In this document: positions 28,221-37,629 of the stretch, one piece after another | Layout: the number at the start of each line of letters is the position of its first letter | Position numbering within the stretch: position 1 is the stretch's first letter | DNA from: Microbacterium schleiferi | GTDB lineage: Bacteria; Actinomycetota; Actinomycetes; Actinomycetales; Microbacteriaceae | Assembly: GCF_015565955.1 (NCBI RefSeq) | Contig: NZ_CP064760.1 | Coordinates: 3,038,001 to 3,102,000, forward strand | Reading direction: 5' to 3' | DNA length: 64,000 nucleotides | Program-made: the position numbers and the translations under genes | The notes under the pieces: generated by a model | What the model saw: the letters and a program-made list of their open reading frames with translations, nothing else | The model's database searches: none | Told to the model about the DNA's origin: nothing

Positions 28221-28814
28221 TTACTGGGGCTGCAGTCCCAGATCGTCGAGGTCGATCGCGGCGAGCCAGGTCAGTCCCGCATCCTCGATCGCCTGCTGAG
28301 CGCCGGTCTTGCGATCGACGATCACCGCGACAGCTACCGGCTCGGCGCCCTCGCGGCGCAGCGCCTCGACAGCCTTGAGCGCCGACTGACCCGTCGTCGA
28401 GGTGTCCTCGAGCACGACGACGCGCTTGCCGACGACGTCCGCCCCCTCGACCTGGCGGCCGCGACCGTGGTCCTTGGGCTCCTTGCGGACGACGAACGCG
28501 TCGAGCGGATGCTCCGTCCCGACCGACGCGTGCATGACGGCGTTCGCGATCGGGTCGGCGCCGAGGGTGAGGCCACCGACCGCGACGACGGTGTCGGCAT
28601 CCGTCCCGAGGCCCGTGCGCACGAGGTCGAGCATGATCCGCCCGATCGCGGGTGCTGCCCGGTGATCGAGCGTGAGCTTGCGCATGTCGACGTAGTACGA
28701 GGCCTTCTTGCCGCTGGAGAGCGTGAAGTCCCCGTGGAAGACCGCTTCCGCGCCGATCAAGGCGATGAGGGCTTGGCGGTCGGCTTCGAGTTCGGGCGTG
28801 GAGGAAGCGGTCAC
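28221..28814 (-). CDS. pyrE: Orotate phosphoribosyltransferase
   Basis: 197-residue enzyme of pyrimidine synthesis that joins orotate and PRPP to give orotidine 5'-phosphate. The PRPP loop is VVVLEDTSTTGQSALKAV (about residues 128-145). Conserved upstream elements include FTLSSGKKASYYVDMR and the flexible loop RKEPKDHGRG. The GTG at 28814 follows TAGACT by 6 nt (leaderless). It stands alone rather than in a pyr operon. The gap to pntA (28815-29006) contains promoter-like hexamers only. Confidence 0.95.
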   Translation of the reverse strand: MTASSTPELEADRQALIALIGAEAVFHGDFTLSSGKKASYYVDMRKLTLDHRAAPAIGRIMLDLVRTGLGTDADTVVAVGGLTLGADPIANAVMHASVGTEHPLDAFVVRKEPKDHGRGRQVEGADVVGKRVVVLEDTSTTGQSALKAVEALRREGAEPVAVAVIVDRKTGAQQAIEDAGLTWLAAIDLDDLGLQPQ

Positions 28815-28820
28815 GACCCG

Positions 28821-28826
28821 AGTCTA
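28821..28826 (-). promoter_or_regulatory. Leaderless -10 box before pyrE
   Basis: TAGACT on the minus strand ends 6 nt before GTG 28814. Confidence 0.55.
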
Positions 28827-29006
28827 AGGAAAGAACGGCCGATGTTTCCGAGACATATGCCGGCGACGTATGGCGACGGCTCCTAGATTGGTGTAGCTCG
28901 GACCTCACCTCATCGCCGAGGACGATGGTCCCGAAGCTGCGTCGGGCCCGCCGATAGAGTCGGCCCGTTCGCGGAACCCGCACGCAGGAAGCAAGGGAGT
29001 GCGCAC

Positions 29007-30545
29007 ATGACCCGCATCGGCATCGTCGCGGAGCGAGGCGGCGAAACCCGCATCGCCCTCACCCCGCCCACCGTCGTCCGGCTGCTCGCCCTCGGGTACG
29101 AGGTCGCGGTCGAGGCGGGCGCGGGCGCGGCATCCGCGTTCCCCGATGCTGCGTACGTGGATGCCGGCGCCGAGGTCACCGATCGCGCTGGCGCGTGGGG
29201 AGCGGACATCGTCGCGACCGTGACCGCGCCGGGGGCGGAGGACGTGGCTCTGCTGCGCGACGGGGCGACGGTGATCGGGATGCTGGCCCCGGCGTTCCGA
29301 CCCGAGATCCGGGAGTCCCTCGCGACGCGCGGCATCACGGCACTCTCGCTGGATGCCGTGCCGCGTATATCTCGGGCGCAGTCGATGGACGTGCTCAGCT
29401 CGATGGCGAACATCTCGGGCTACCGGGCTGTCGTCGAAGCCGCGCACGAGTTCGGCCGATTCTTCACGGGGCAGGTGACCGCCGCGGGAAAGGTCCCGCC
29501 GGCGAAGGTGCTGGTCGCCGGCGCGGGCGTGGCGGGACTGGCCGCGATCGGTACAGCCGCGAGCCTCGGCGCGATCGTCCGCGCCACCGACCCGCGACCC
29601 GAGGTCGCCGATCAGGTCACGTCGGTCGGCGGCGAGTACCTCCCCGTCGAGGTCGACGAGGTCATGGAGTCCTCCGACGGCTACGCGAAGGCAACCAGCG
29701 AGGCCTATGACCGCCGCGCCGCCGAGATCTACACCGAGCAGGCAGCGGACGTCGACATCATCATCACCACCGCGCTCATCCCGGGTCGGGCCGCACCGCG
29801 GCTGATCACGGCATCCGACGTCGCCCAGATGAAACCGGGCAGCGTCATCGTCGACATGGCGGCAGTACAGGGCGGCAATGTCGAGGGGTCGGTGGCCGGC
29901 GAGCGCGTCGTGACCGAGAACGGCGTCACGATCCTCGGCTACACGGATCTCGCGGGCAGGCTCCCCGCCCAGTCATCGCAGCTGTACTCCACGAACGTCT
30001 ACAACCTCATCGCTCTGCTGACCCCCGGCAAGGACGGGCAGCTGGCGATCGACTTCGACGACATCGTGCAGCGCGGCGTCACCGTCGTCCGTGATGGTGA
30101 GTCGACCTGGCCCCCGCCTCCGGTGCAGGTTTCGGCAGCGCCGAAGCCGGTGGCTGCCGAGCCCCCGGCGAAGCCCGAACCCAAGATGGCGCCCGCGTGG
30201 CGCACACCGGTACTGCTCGGGGCCGCGGCGCTGCTGCTGTTCGCGGTCACCGCAACGGCACCACCGCCGATCCCCCAGCACTTCACCGTTCTGGTGTTGT
30301 CGATCATCATCGGCTTCTTCGTGATCGGAAAGGTCCACCACGCTCTTCACACGCCCCTCATGAGCGTCACAAATGCCATCTCGGGCATCATCGTGGTCGG
30401 CGCGATGCTCCAGTTGGCATCGGGCGTGCTGGTCGTCCAGATCCTCGCGGCGATCGCCGTCCTGCTGGCCAGCATCAACATCTTCGGAGGCTTCGCCGTG
30501 ACCCGGAGAATGCTCGCGATGTTCTCGAAAGGTACTGACCGATGA
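29007..30545 (+). CDS. pntA: NAD(P)+ transhydrogenase subunit alpha
   Basis: 512-residue alpha subunit of the proton-translocating transhydrogenase, which uses the proton gradient to reduce NADP+ with NADH. Residues about 1-370 form the NAD(H)-binding domain I ([18 protein letters not shown], then [21 protein letters not shown]). An Ala/Pro-rich linker follows, and then four transmembrane helices (domain IIa, from about 395). AGGAAGCAAGGGA precedes the ATG. The stop overlaps pntB as ATGA. Confidence 0.96.
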   Translation: MTRIGIVAERGGETRIALTPPTVVRLLALGYEVAVEAGAGAASAFPDAAYVDAGAEVTDRAGAWGADIVATVTAPGAEDVALLRDGATVIGMLAPAFRPEIRESLATRGITALSLDAVPRISRAQSMDVLSSMANISGYRAVVEAAHEFGRFFTGQVTAAGKVPPAKVLVAGAGVAGLAAIGTAASLGAIVRATDPRPEVADQVTSVGGEYLPVEVDEVMESSDGYAKATSEAYDRRAAEIYTEQAADVDIIITTALIPGRAAPRLITASDVAQMKPGSVIVDMAAVQGGNVEGSVAGERVVTENGVTILGYTDLAGRLPAQSSQLYSTNVYNLIALLTPGKDGQLAIDFDDIVQRGVTVVRDGESTWPPPPVQVSAAPKPVAAEPPAKPEPKMAPAWRTPVLLGAAALLLFAVTATAPPPIPQHFTVLVLSIIIGFFVIGKVHHALHTPLMSVTNAISGIIVVGAMLQLASGVLVVQILAAIAVLLASINIFGGFAVTRRMLAMFSKGTDR

Positions 30546-31951
30546 GCGCGTCGATCGCCGCATCCGTGGCCACCGCGGCCTACCTCGTCGCCGCGCTGCT
30601 GTTCATCCTGAGCCTGCACGGGCTCAGCAAGCACGAGACCGCCCGCCGCGGTGTGCTCTTTGGCATCGGCGGCATGGTCATCGCGATCGCCGCGACGATC
30701 TGGCTCACCGTCGAGCAGCTGTGGGGGCAGCCTCAGGCCACGATCGGACTCACGCTGCTGGTCATCGCCGTTCTCGTCGGCGGCTCGATCGGCCTCTGGC
30801 GGGCGCGGGTCGTCGAGATGACGGGGATGCCCGAACTCATCGCCCTGCTGCACAGCTTCGTCGGACTCGCCGCGGTCATCGTCGGATGGAACGGCGCCCT
30901 CGATCCCGGTCATATGGATGAGGCGCTCCTCGGCATCCATCACGCCGAGGTGTTCATCGGGGTCTTCATCGGCGCCGTGACGTTCACGGGATCGATCGTC
31001 GCGTTCCTCAAGCTCTCGGCCCGGATCTCATCCAAGCCGCTCATGCTGCCGGGTAAGAACGCCCTCAATCTCGGCGCGCTGGTCGCGTTCGTCGGGCTCA
31101 CCGTCTGGTACGTCATCACCCCCGACCTGTGGCTGCTGATCGTCGTGACAGTCCTCGCGCTCCTGCTCGGCTGGCACCTCGTGGCCTCCATCGGTGGCGG
31201 CGATATGCCTGTCGTCGTCTCGATGCTCAACAGCTACTCGGGCTGGGCTGCTGCGGCGGCGGGCTTCATCCTCAGCAACGACTTGCTCATCGTCACCGGC
31301 GCACTCGTCGGGTCTTCGGGCGCCTACCTGTCGTACATCATGTGCCGCGCCATGAACCGCTCGTTCATCTCGGTGATCGCGGGAGGCTTCGGTATCGAAG
31401 CGCCGCGGCAGACGGATGACGAGGCCGGCGAACACCGCGAGATCGACGTGACCGGCGCGGCGGAGCTCCTCGCCGACGCCGACCGGGTCATCATCACGCC
31501 GGGGTACGGCATGGCGGTCGCCCAGGCCCAGTACCCCGTCGCCGAACTGACCGCGAAGCTGCGCGAACGCGGTGTGGACGTCAGGTTCGGCATCCACCCG
31601 GTCGCCGGGCGCCTCCCCGGGCACATGAACGTGTTGCTGGCAGAAGCCAAGGTGCCCTACGACATCGTGTTCGAGATGGATGAGATCAACGACGACTTCG
31701 CCGACACTGCTGTCGTCCTTGTCATCGGCGCGAACGACACCGTCAACCCCGCGGCGGCCGAAGACCCGGGAAGCCCCATCGCCGGGATGCCGGTGCTGCG
31801 GGTCTGGGAGGCCGACAACGTGATCGTCTTCAAGCGATCGATGGCGTCAGGGTATGCCGGCGTGCAGAACCCCCTGTTCTTCCGCGACAACGCCCAGATG
31901 CTCTTCGGCGACGCCAAGGACAAGGTCGAGCAGATCCTCCGCGAGCTCTAG
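30542..31951 (+). CDS. pntB: NAD(P)+ transhydrogenase subunit beta
   Basis: 469-residue beta subunit with about nine transmembrane helices (domain IIb) and a C-terminal NADP(H)-binding domain III. Domain III features include [19 protein letters not shown] (the GYGxAVAxAQ fingerprint, near residue 320), [22 protein letters not shown] and [12 protein letters not shown]. It starts four bases inside pntA. Together they form the only energy-linked NADPH source in this window besides Zwf. Confidence 0.96.
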   Translation: MSASIAASVATAAYLVAALLFILSLHGLSKHETARRGVLFGIGGMVIAIAATIWLTVEQLWGQPQATIGLTLLVIAVLVGGSIGLWRARVVEMTGMPELIALLHSFVGLAAVIVGWNGALDPGHMDEALLGIHHAEVFIGVFIGAVTFTGSIVAFLKLSARISSKPLMLPGKNALNLGALVAFVGLTVWYVITPDLWLLIVVTVLALLLGWHLVASIGGGDMPVVVSMLNSYSGWAAAAAGFILSNDLLIVTGALVGSSGAYLSYIMCRAMNRSFISVIAGGFGIEAPRQTDDEAGEHREIDVTGAAELLADADRVIITPGYGMAVAQAQYPVAELTAKLRERGVDVRFGIHPVAGRLPGHMNVLLAEAKVPYDIVFEMDEINDDFADTAVVLVIGANDTVNPAAAEDPGSPIAGMPVLRVWEADNVIVFKRSMASGYAGVQNPLFFRDNAQMLFGDAKDKVEQILREL

Positions 31952-31981
31952 GCGCAGCATCCGCTTTCGCGAACTCTTTGC

Positions 31982-32039
31982 CGAGGGGTCGCAACACGCC
32001 GCATCGTCGCGGCCGCGCACGGCGTGTTACGACCCCTCG
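31982..32039. repeat. 58-bp palindromic repeat, copy 1
   Basis: A 20-bp left arm starting CGAGGGGTCGCAACACGCCG (31982-32001), an 18-nt loop and a right arm (32020-32039) complementary except for one base. The same left arm recurs exactly at 32726-32745. It lies between the convergent pntB and membrane-protein genes and could act as a bidirectional terminator or be a REP-like mobile palindrome. Confidence 0.8.
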
Positions 32040-32062
32040 CGCGCGTGAGCTTGGCAGCGAAG

Positions 32063-32479
32063 TCAGCGCGAGTTGCGAGTCAAGAACGGATGCGGCCAGG
32101 CGCCGAGCGCGAGTACCGCGAGTGTGGTCTGCACCAGACCGGTGGCGAAGTAGATGCCGTGGAGCGGCGACCAGACGAGCATGATGGCAATCTCCACGAA
32201 GATCCAGATCATCATGATCGGGCCCGCCGCGGCGTGCAGGCCCGCGGCCAGACGGTACCGGCCATACTGTGCGGCCAGGGCGAGGGCCTGCGATCCGCCG
32301 ACGACGACCCCGAGGATGACGCCAGGCCAGACGTACGACGTGAAGACGGACCCCTCGATCCACTCCGTCGGAATGGGCATGAATCCGAGGGTGAGACCGG
32401 CCATGCCCACCACTGCAGAAGCCAGATTGAACCAGGCCACGACCTGCAACGACACCCCAACCCACCGTGAGCCCACCAT
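32063..32479 (-). CDS. Hypothetical four-helix membrane protein
   Basis: 138 residues with four predicted transmembrane helices (VSLQVVAWFNLASAVVGMAG, then segments around GVILGVVVGGSQALALAA, IMMIWIFVEIAIMLVW and FATGLVQTTLAVLALG). No family is recognised. ATG 32479 is supported by TAGCGT (complement at 32487-32492) 7 nt upstream. The gene is bracketed by the two copies of the 58-bp palindrome. Confidence 0.75.
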   Translation of the reverse strand: MVGSRWVGVSLQVVAWFNLASAVVGMAGLTLGFMPIPTEWIEGSVFTSYVWPGVILGVVVGGSQALALAAQYGRYRLAAGLHAAAGPIMMIWIFVEIAIMLVWSPLHGIYFATGLVQTTLAVLALGAWPHPFLTRNSR

Positions 32480-32486
32480 GCGACGC

Positions 32487-32492
32487 ACGCTA
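32487..32492 (-). promoter_or_regulatory. Leaderless -10 box before the four-helix membrane protein
   Basis: TAGCGT on the minus strand, 7 nt before ATG 32479. Confidence 0.5.
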
Positions 32493-32591
32493 CGCCGCGA
32501 TGTGCATCCGGGCTCTGGGCGGCGCCGGGTCAATTCCGCCGCGGTGCCGGCGTCCGGGTCGATTCGGCCGCACTGTCCGCGTCGCGGTGAA

Positions 32592-32672
32592 GCTAACTCC
32601 GCAAACTCGGCCTCCGGAGCAATCTCCCGGGCCGCTCGAGCCCGGCTATCCCCGCGGGATTGCTGAGTTAGC
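32592..32672. repeat. 81-bp imperfect palindrome in a gene-free region
   Basis: GCTAACTCCGCAA (32592-32604) pairs with TTGCTGAGTTAGC (32660-32672) with one mismatch. The interior holds a further GC-rich inverted repeat around CCCGGGC and GCCCGG. It lies in the 365-bp stretch 32480-32844, which has no gene that I can support and which also contains palindrome copy 2. Confidence 0.6.
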
Positions 32673-32725
32673 CCCGCACCCGACCGCACACACCGGCCGG
32701 CCGGTCAGCACCCTGCGCTCGTCGC

Positions 32726-32783
32726 CGAGGGGTCGCAACACGCCGCATCCTCACCGCCGCACACGGCGTGTTGCGCCCCCTCG
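32726..32783. repeat. 58-bp palindromic repeat, copy 2
   Basis: The left arm (32726-32745) is identical to copy 1. The loop is again 18 nt with a different sequence, and the right arm (32764-32783) has one mismatch at a different base. Equal arm and loop lengths with changed loop bases indicate conservation of the structure itself. Confidence 0.8.
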
Positions 32784-32831
32784 CGTGAGGCACTGCCACC
32801 AGGGGCAGCAAGGCACGTCGGCTGGCGACTC

Positions 32832-32837
32832 TAGGCT
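32832..32837 (+). promoter_or_regulatory. Leaderless -10 box before xthA
   Basis: TAGGCT ends 7 nt before ATG 32845. Confidence 0.55.
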
Positions 32838-32844
32838 GGGTTTC

Positions 32845-33705
32845 ATGCGCCTTGCCACCTGGAACGTGAACTCCGTCCGCGCCCGGGTCGACCGGATCGT
32901 CGACTTCGCGGTCCGTGAAGACATCGACGTCCTGGCGATGCAAGAGATCAAATGCAAAGTCGAACAGTTCCCCTTCGAGCAGTTCGAACAGGCCGGCTTC
33001 CACGTCGAGGCACACGGGTTCTCGCAGTGGAACGGTGTCGCGATCGCGTCCCGCTCGCGACCGACGGAGGTCGAGACAGCCTTCCCCGGGATGCCCGGGT
33101 TCGCGAAAGGACACGAGGGCCCGGATGCTCCGCAGGAGGCCCGCGCGATCGGTGCGACGATCGACGGGGTGCGCGTCTGGAGTCTCTACGTTCCCAATGG
33201 TCGCGGCCTCGATGACCCCCACTACGTCTACAAGCTCCACTGGCTCAAGGCGCTGCGTGAGTACACGGCCCAAACCCTCGCAGAAACCCCCGACCTGCCG
33301 CTCGCCCTGGTCGGCGACTTCAACATCGCCCCGACGGATGCCGACAACGGCGACCCCACGATCGTCGAAGGGGTCTCGACGCACGTCTCCCCGCCCGAGC
33401 GCGAAGCGTTTGCAGCCCTCGAGCAGGCGGGCCTGAGCGATGTCGTGCGGCCCCTCGTTCCGTCAGGCTTCACGTACTGGGATTACAAGCAGCTGCGGTT
33501 CCCGCGCAATGAGGGGCTGCGGATCGACTTCGTCCTCGGCTCCCGCGCTCTCGCGGATGCCGTGACGGATGCCGCGATCCACCGCAACGAGCGCAAAGGC
33601 GAGGCCCCGAGCGATCACGTGCCGGTTGTCGTTGACCTGGACCGCGCCCGGCTGGTTCCCGACGCTCCCGAGGATGACGACGACCGCCCGATGATCTTCG
33701 GCTGA
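32845..33705 (+). CDS. xthA: Exodeoxyribonuclease III / AP endonuclease
   Basis: 286-residue base-excision repair nuclease of the exonuclease III fold. Active-site motifs in order: NVNSVRAR, MQEIKC (metal-binding Glu near residue 34), YVPNGRGLDD, GDFNIAPTD (catalytic Asp/Asn), and the end motifs FTYWDYKQ, RIDFVL and SDHVPV (catalytic Asp-His). It cuts DNA at abasic sites and removes 3' blocking groups. A leaderless start is indicated. The C-terminus has a short acidic tail (PEDDDDRPMIFG). Confidence 0.95.
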   Translation: MRLATWNVNSVRARVDRIVDFAVREDIDVLAMQEIKCKVEQFPFEQFEQAGFHVEAHGFSQWNGVAIASRSRPTEVETAFPGMPGFAKGHEGPDAPQEARAIGATIDGVRVWSLYVPNGRGLDDPHYVYKLHWLKALREYTAQTLAETPDLPLALVGDFNIAPTDADNGDPTIVEGVSTHVSPPEREAFAALEQAGLSDVVRPLVPSGFTYWDYKQLRFPRNEGLRIDFVLGSRALADAVTDAAIHRNERKGEAPSDHVPVVVDLDRARLVPDAPEDDDDRPMIFG

Positions 33706-33732
33706 GGCAGGCCCAGAGCTGTACCCGGCGCC

Positions 33733-33738
33733 TAGGGT
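33733..33738 (+). promoter_or_regulatory. Leaderless -10 box before the type III PKS gene
   Basis: TAGGGT ends 6 nt before ATG 33745. Confidence 0.55.
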
Positions 33739-33744
33739 GAGTGC

Positions 33745-34908
33745 ATGGCAGTCCAGCTCATCGGCATCGGGACCGCGGTACCCGAGTGTGCGCTTGCGCA
33801 GAGCCAGGTACGCGACCTCTTCCTCGCGGAGCCGGATCTCGCGCCGCTCACAGCCCGACTCATCCGTGCCGCATACGACAACTCGGCGATTGAGCGGCGC
33901 CACACGGTCATCGAAGACTTCGCCGGTGGCGGCGGGACCTTCCTGGATCCGGAGAGCCGTGTCATCCGCGCTCCGGGGACGGCCACCCGCAACGAGCTCT
34001 ATGCGCGCGACGCGCCGAAGCTGTCCGAGACCGCAGCGCGTCGCGCCCTGCACAACGCCGGGGTGCAACCGGGCGAGATCACCCACGTGGTCACCGCCAG
34101 CTGCACCGGCTTCTATGCCCCCGGACCCGAGTACCGCCTCGTCCGAGACCTCGGGCTCGACCCGACCGTCGAGCGCGAGCACATCGGTTTCATGGGATGC
34201 GCTGCAGCGATCCCCGCACTGCGTTCGGCCTGGCGGATCTGCCTCAGCGACCCCACCGCGACGGTCTTGGTGTCGTGCACCGAGGTGTGCTCGATCCACA
34301 TGAGGTCATCGCCGGACCCCGATCAGATCGTCGCATCCGCTGTCTTCGCCGACGGTGCCGCGGCGGCAATCGTGACCGCCCGGACCCCGGGACCCGGCGG
34401 AGGACCAGCGCCGTCCCGATCTCTGGAGCTGACGGGCTTCGCCACGGCCCTGACGACGGATGGCGAGAAGGACATGGCCTGGATCATCGGCGATCACGGC
34501 TTCGAGATGACCCTCACCGGCAACGTCCCCCGCATCGTCGGGCGAGAGGTGCGTGCAGCGCTCGCGCCCGTGATCGATCGCGTGGGCGCCATCGATCAGT
34601 GGGTGGTCCACCCGGGCGGGCGCAGCATCCTGGACAAGTTCGAGCAGGCGATGGAGCTCGATGAGTCAGCCCTGCACCGCTCGCGGTCGATCCTGCGCGA
34701 CTACGGCAACATGTCGTCGGCCACGGTGCTGTTCATCCTGGCCGATCTGCTCGGCGACCCCACGGCGGCAATCGGCGAGCGGGTGCTCGTCACAGCGTTC
34801 GGTCCCGGGCTGGCCGTCGAGAGCGCAACAGCGGTCATCGCCGCGCGCCAGCCCGACGCGTCAGTGCCCAGCGCGATCGAGAGAGCGGAGCACAGTGCGC
34901 GTTCGTGA
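33745..34908 (+). CDS. Type III polyketide synthase (chalcone/stilbene-synthase fold)
   Basis: 387-residue homodimeric ketosynthase that extends an acyl-CoA starter with malonyl-CoA units and cyclises the product. The catalytic triad is visible: Cys152 in GFMGCAAA, His289 in WVVHPGG and Asn322 in YGNMSSATV. It heads a compact cluster with a methyltransferase and an FAD monooxygenase (overlaps and 3-bp gaps), the same order of activities as the Streptomyces srsABC phenolic-lipid operon. The product is therefore probably an alkylresorcinol, alkylpyrone or related phenolic lipid. Chain length and starter cannot be read from sequence. Confidence 0.93.
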   Translation: MAVQLIGIGTAVPECALAQSQVRDLFLAEPDLAPLTARLIRAAYDNSAIERRHTVIEDFAGGGGTFLDPESRVIRAPGTATRNELYARDAPKLSETAARRALHNAGVQPGEITHVVTASCTGFYAPGPEYRLVRDLGLDPTVEREHIGFMGCAAAIPALRSAWRICLSDPTATVLVSCTEVCSIHMRSSPDPDQIVASAVFADGAAAAIVTARTPGPGGGPAPSRSLELTGFATALTTDGEKDMAWIIGDHGFEMTLTGNVPRIVGREVRAALAPVIDRVGAIDQWVVHPGGRSILDKFEQAMELDESALHRSRSILRDYGNMSSATVLFILADLLGDPTAAIGERVLVTAFGPGLAVESATAVIAARQPDASVPSAIERAEHSARS

Positions 34909-35611
34909 GGAGGATCTTCGCGAACTGATGGATGATCCGCACTGCGACGAGCGGACGCTGCTGCGCACGGTGCGCCGGTTCGGCCTGGTCAACAGGGCAG
35001 TGTCGGGGTGGGGCACGATCTACCGATCGCGCTTGCGTCCCTACCTGCGCGCGCGGGCGAATGATCCGCGCGCACGACCCACCCGGATCCTGGACGTGGG
35101 CTGCGGTGGCGGCGATGTCAGCCTGACCCTCGCGCGACGCGCCCGCGCAGACGGCTTCGCGGTGGAGGTGTGCGGAATCGACCCCGATCCCCGGTGCCTG
35201 TCTATCGCGACGTCGCGTCCGTCAGAGCCCGGCGTGTCCTTCCGCGGCGCGTACGCCGCTGACCTCGTCGAGGCGGGCGAAACGTTCGATGTCGTCGTCT
35301 CCAACCACGTCCTTCACCACCTCACCCGCGACCAGCTACACGAGCTGTTCGCGCACACCGATGCGCTAGGAGCAGAGCTCGTGCTGCACAACGACATCGC
35401 GCGGAGCAGGACGGCGTGGAGTCTCTACGGCGTCGGAATCCTGCCGGTCACACCCGGGACCTTCCTCTTCACCGACGGACTCCGCTCGATCCGCCGCTCC
35501 TACACCGTCGCCGAGCTCCAGCACGAGGTTCCGCCGGGATGGACGGTGACGGCGCCTGCCCCGTTCCGCGTTCTCGCCACTCGTCAGTCCCTCACCACCG
35601 CCAGGGCCTGA
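34895..35611 (+). CDS. Class I SAM-dependent methyltransferase of the type III PKS cluster
   Basis: 238-residue Rossmann-fold methyltransferase with motif I ILDVGCGGGDVSL (about residues 68-80), the acidic motif II loop CGIDPDPR and a VVSNHVLHHL post-motif. The GTG start at 34895 overlaps the PKS end by 14 nt; an alternative in-frame ATG at 34928 has AGGAGG 14 nt upstream. It probably O- or C-methylates the polyketide phenol. It is of a soluble class, unlike the membrane-bound methyltransferase of the Streptomyces srs operon. Confidence 0.85.
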   Translation: MRVREEDLRELMDDPHCDERTLLRTVRRFGLVNRAVSGWGTIYRSRLRPYLRARANDPRARPTRILDVGCGGGDVSLTLARRARADGFAVEVCGIDPDPRCLSIATSRPSEPGVSFRGAYAADLVEAGETFDVVVSNHVLHHLTRDQLHELFAHTDALGAELVLHNDIARSRTAWSLYGVGILPVTPGTFLFTDGLRSIRRSYTVAELQHEVPPGWTVTAPAPFRVLATRQSLTTARA

Positions 35612-35614
35612 CCC

Positions 35615-36778
35615 ATGCGTGTCGTGATTGTCGGCGCCGGCCCCGTGGGCGCACTCCTGGGTGGCGAGCTCGCCCGTCTCGGCGTGGAACATGCCACGCT
35701 CGAATCTCGGGAGGCGCCCGGTGCCGGATCGCGTGCCATCGGCATCCATTCCGCCGCCCTCTCGGCGATGTCTGCCTCCGGGGTCACCGATCGCATCCTC
35801 GCCGCGTGCCTGCGGGTGCGAGAGGGGGAGGCGAGAGTCGGCGGGAAGACGGCGACGACGATCCGGTTCGATGCGGTACACACCGGCTCCCTCGCATCCT
35901 TCCCGTTCGTGGCTACCCTTCCGCAGGCCGCGACCGAGGCCGCGATCGCGGCAACCGCCAGCTCTCACGGCGCGGCATCTCCAGAGCGCGGGATCCGCGT
36001 GATCGACGTGGTTGACACCGGATCGTCGTGTCGCGTGGTCACCGACCGGGGAGACATTGAGGCAGATGTCGTCGTGATCGCCGCGGGCTCACGCTCGCGC
36101 GAGATCAGCCGTCTCACCCGCGACGGCGAGCGCCACGCCTACCCCGACGGCTACGTCATGGCCGATGTCCGCGACGACACCGACGAAGGGCCGCGGGCCA
36201 TCGTCCATCTGCATCCTGACGGCGTGCTCGAGTCGTTTCCGCTCCCGGGCGGGCTTCGGAGGTACGTGGCCTGGCGTCGCCCGGCGACCGCCGAGAGCCA
36301 GACGGATGACGCCGCTGACCTGCGCGACGCCCTCGCCCGCCGAGCCGGTTCACCGGGCGACGCGATCACGACGGCGACGAGCTTCGGCGTGGGCCGCTTC
36401 GTCGTTCGTCGGATGCATCGCGGCCGGGTCCTCGCGATCGGCGACGCCGCACACGAGGTGAGCCCCATCGGCGGTCAGGGACTGAATCTGGGGCTCATCG
36501 ACGCCGCGACACTCGCGCCGCTGCTCGCCGCGTGGGACCGGGCCGGGGAGCCGCCTGCCGAACTTGCCGCGTGGGAGCGTCGGCGACGAGCTGCCGCTCG
36601 CGTCGCGGCCCGTATAGCGGCGATCAACACGCTCGCCGGACGCGGGCACGGCCGTCTCGGTGCCGCGACGCGGGAAGCAGGCATCCGGCTCGCACCCGCG
36701 CGGGTTCTCGCACGGGCCTACGGAATGGGGTTCGATCCCGACGCCGGAGCACCCGACCTCACGCCGCAAACGCGGTGA
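35615..36778 (+). CDS. FAD-dependent monooxygenase (PHBH-type) of the type III PKS cluster
   Basis: 387-residue flavoprotein with the N-terminal FAD-binding GxGxxG motif (VVIVGAGPVGALLGGELAR, residues about 3-21) and the second FAD motif GRVLAIGDAAHEVSPIGGQG (about residues 273-292) of phenol hydroxylases. It likely hydroxylates the aromatic ring of the polyketide, possibly on the way to a quinone. It follows the methyltransferase by 3 bp. Its last 20 bases overlap the convergent UbiA gene, so the two transcripts are antisense at their ends. Confidence 0.9.
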   Translation: MRVVIVGAGPVGALLGGELARLGVEHATLESREAPGAGSRAIGIHSAALSAMSASGVTDRILAACLRVREGEARVGGKTATTIRFDAVHTGSLASFPFVATLPQAATEAAIAATASSHGAASPERGIRVIDVVDTGSSCRVVTDRGDIEADVVVIAAGSRSREISRLTRDGERHAYPDGYVMADVRDDTDEGPRAIVHLHPDGVLESFPLPGGLRRYVAWRRPATAESQTDDAADLRDALARRAGSPGDAITTATSFGVGRFVVRRMHRGRVLAIGDAAHEVSPIGGQGLNLGLIDAATLAPLLAAWDRAGEPPAELAAWERRRRAAARVAARIAAINTLAGRGHGRLGAATREAGIRLAPARVLARAYGMGFDPDAGAPDLTPQTR

Positions 36779-37622
36779 CGACCAGCTGCGCGGCAAGGAT
36801 CAGGCCCGCCGCCATGACCAGCCGGAAGACGACGCGGTCGGGTCGGCGCAGCGCTCGCACCAGTCCCGCGGCGGCGCACGCCAGGACGCTCACCGATGCG
36901 ACGAGCGCCACGACGACCGGCGTCGTCCCTGCCGAGCCGATGACGACGACGACGGTCCCCGCGATGACGGCCACAAATGCCACGATCGCGCTCGGCGTGG
37001 CACCCAGTCGGTGGCCAAGGCCGCGCACGCCCGTTGCTTCGTCGTCTTCCAGATCGGGAAGCACGTTGGTGAGGTGAACCGCGATGCCCAGCAGCGCGCC
37101 GGCGACGCTCTGCCACCACGGCGCCACGACGGGCACGGGGGCTGCCAGGGTCGCGAGCGAGGGCAGGATGCCGAAGCTGATGGCGAACGGGACCACCGAC
37201 GCCGGTGACGACTTCAGCCACGCGTTGTAGGCCCACGCCGAGGCGAGGGCAACGCCGTGCGCAAGGCAGAACTGCCAGCCGATGACAGCGGAGAGGACCA
37301 GGGCGAGCGCGAGCGAGACACCGGCCGCGGTGCCCACGGCGACCCGCGAGATCGAGCCCGCCGCGATCGGCTTGTCGCGGCGCCCGGTCGCGATGTCGCG
37401 TCGGGCATCAATGGCGTCGTTGGACCAGCCGACCGACAGCTGCCCCAGCAGCACGGCCGCTGCCGTCAGAGCCACGCGGTCTGCGCCGATGCCGGCGGCG
37501 ACCGCGAGCAGCCCGGCAAGGATCGTGACGACGGCCGTCGGCCCCGGATGCGAGCACGCCACCAGCGCGCGCGCTCGCGTCGCGAGGGATGTCGTTCCCA
37601 CCCGGGTCGTCCCGTCTGCCAC
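36759..37622 (-). CDS. UbiA-family aromatic prenyltransferase
   Basis: 287-residue membrane enzyme with about nine hydrophobic helices and the two Asp-rich motifs of the superfamily: NDAIDARRD (NDxxDxxxD, about residues 67-75) and DLEDDEATG. It attaches an isoprenoid chain to an aromatic acceptor. GTG 37622 is chosen because TACTGT lies 7 nt upstream. It points toward the polyketide operon and overlaps its end by 20 bp. Prenylation of the polyketide product would make a meroterpenoid; a role in menaquinone synthesis is the main alternative. Confidence 0.85.
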   Translation of the reverse strand: MADGTTRVGTTSLATRARALVACSHPGPTAVVTILAGLLAVAAGIGADRVALTAAAVLLGQLSVGWSNDAIDARRDIATGRRDKPIAAGSISRVAVGTAAGVSLALALVLSAVIGWQFCLAHGVALASAWAYNAWLKSSPASVVPFAISFGILPSLATLAAPVPVVAPWWQSVAGALLGIAVHLTNVLPDLEDDEATGVRGLGHRLGATPSAIVAFVAVIAGTVVVVIGSAGTTPVVVALVASVSVLACAAAGLVRALRRPDRVVFRLVMAAGLILAAQLVVTAFAA

Positions 37623-37629
37623 GTGTCTC

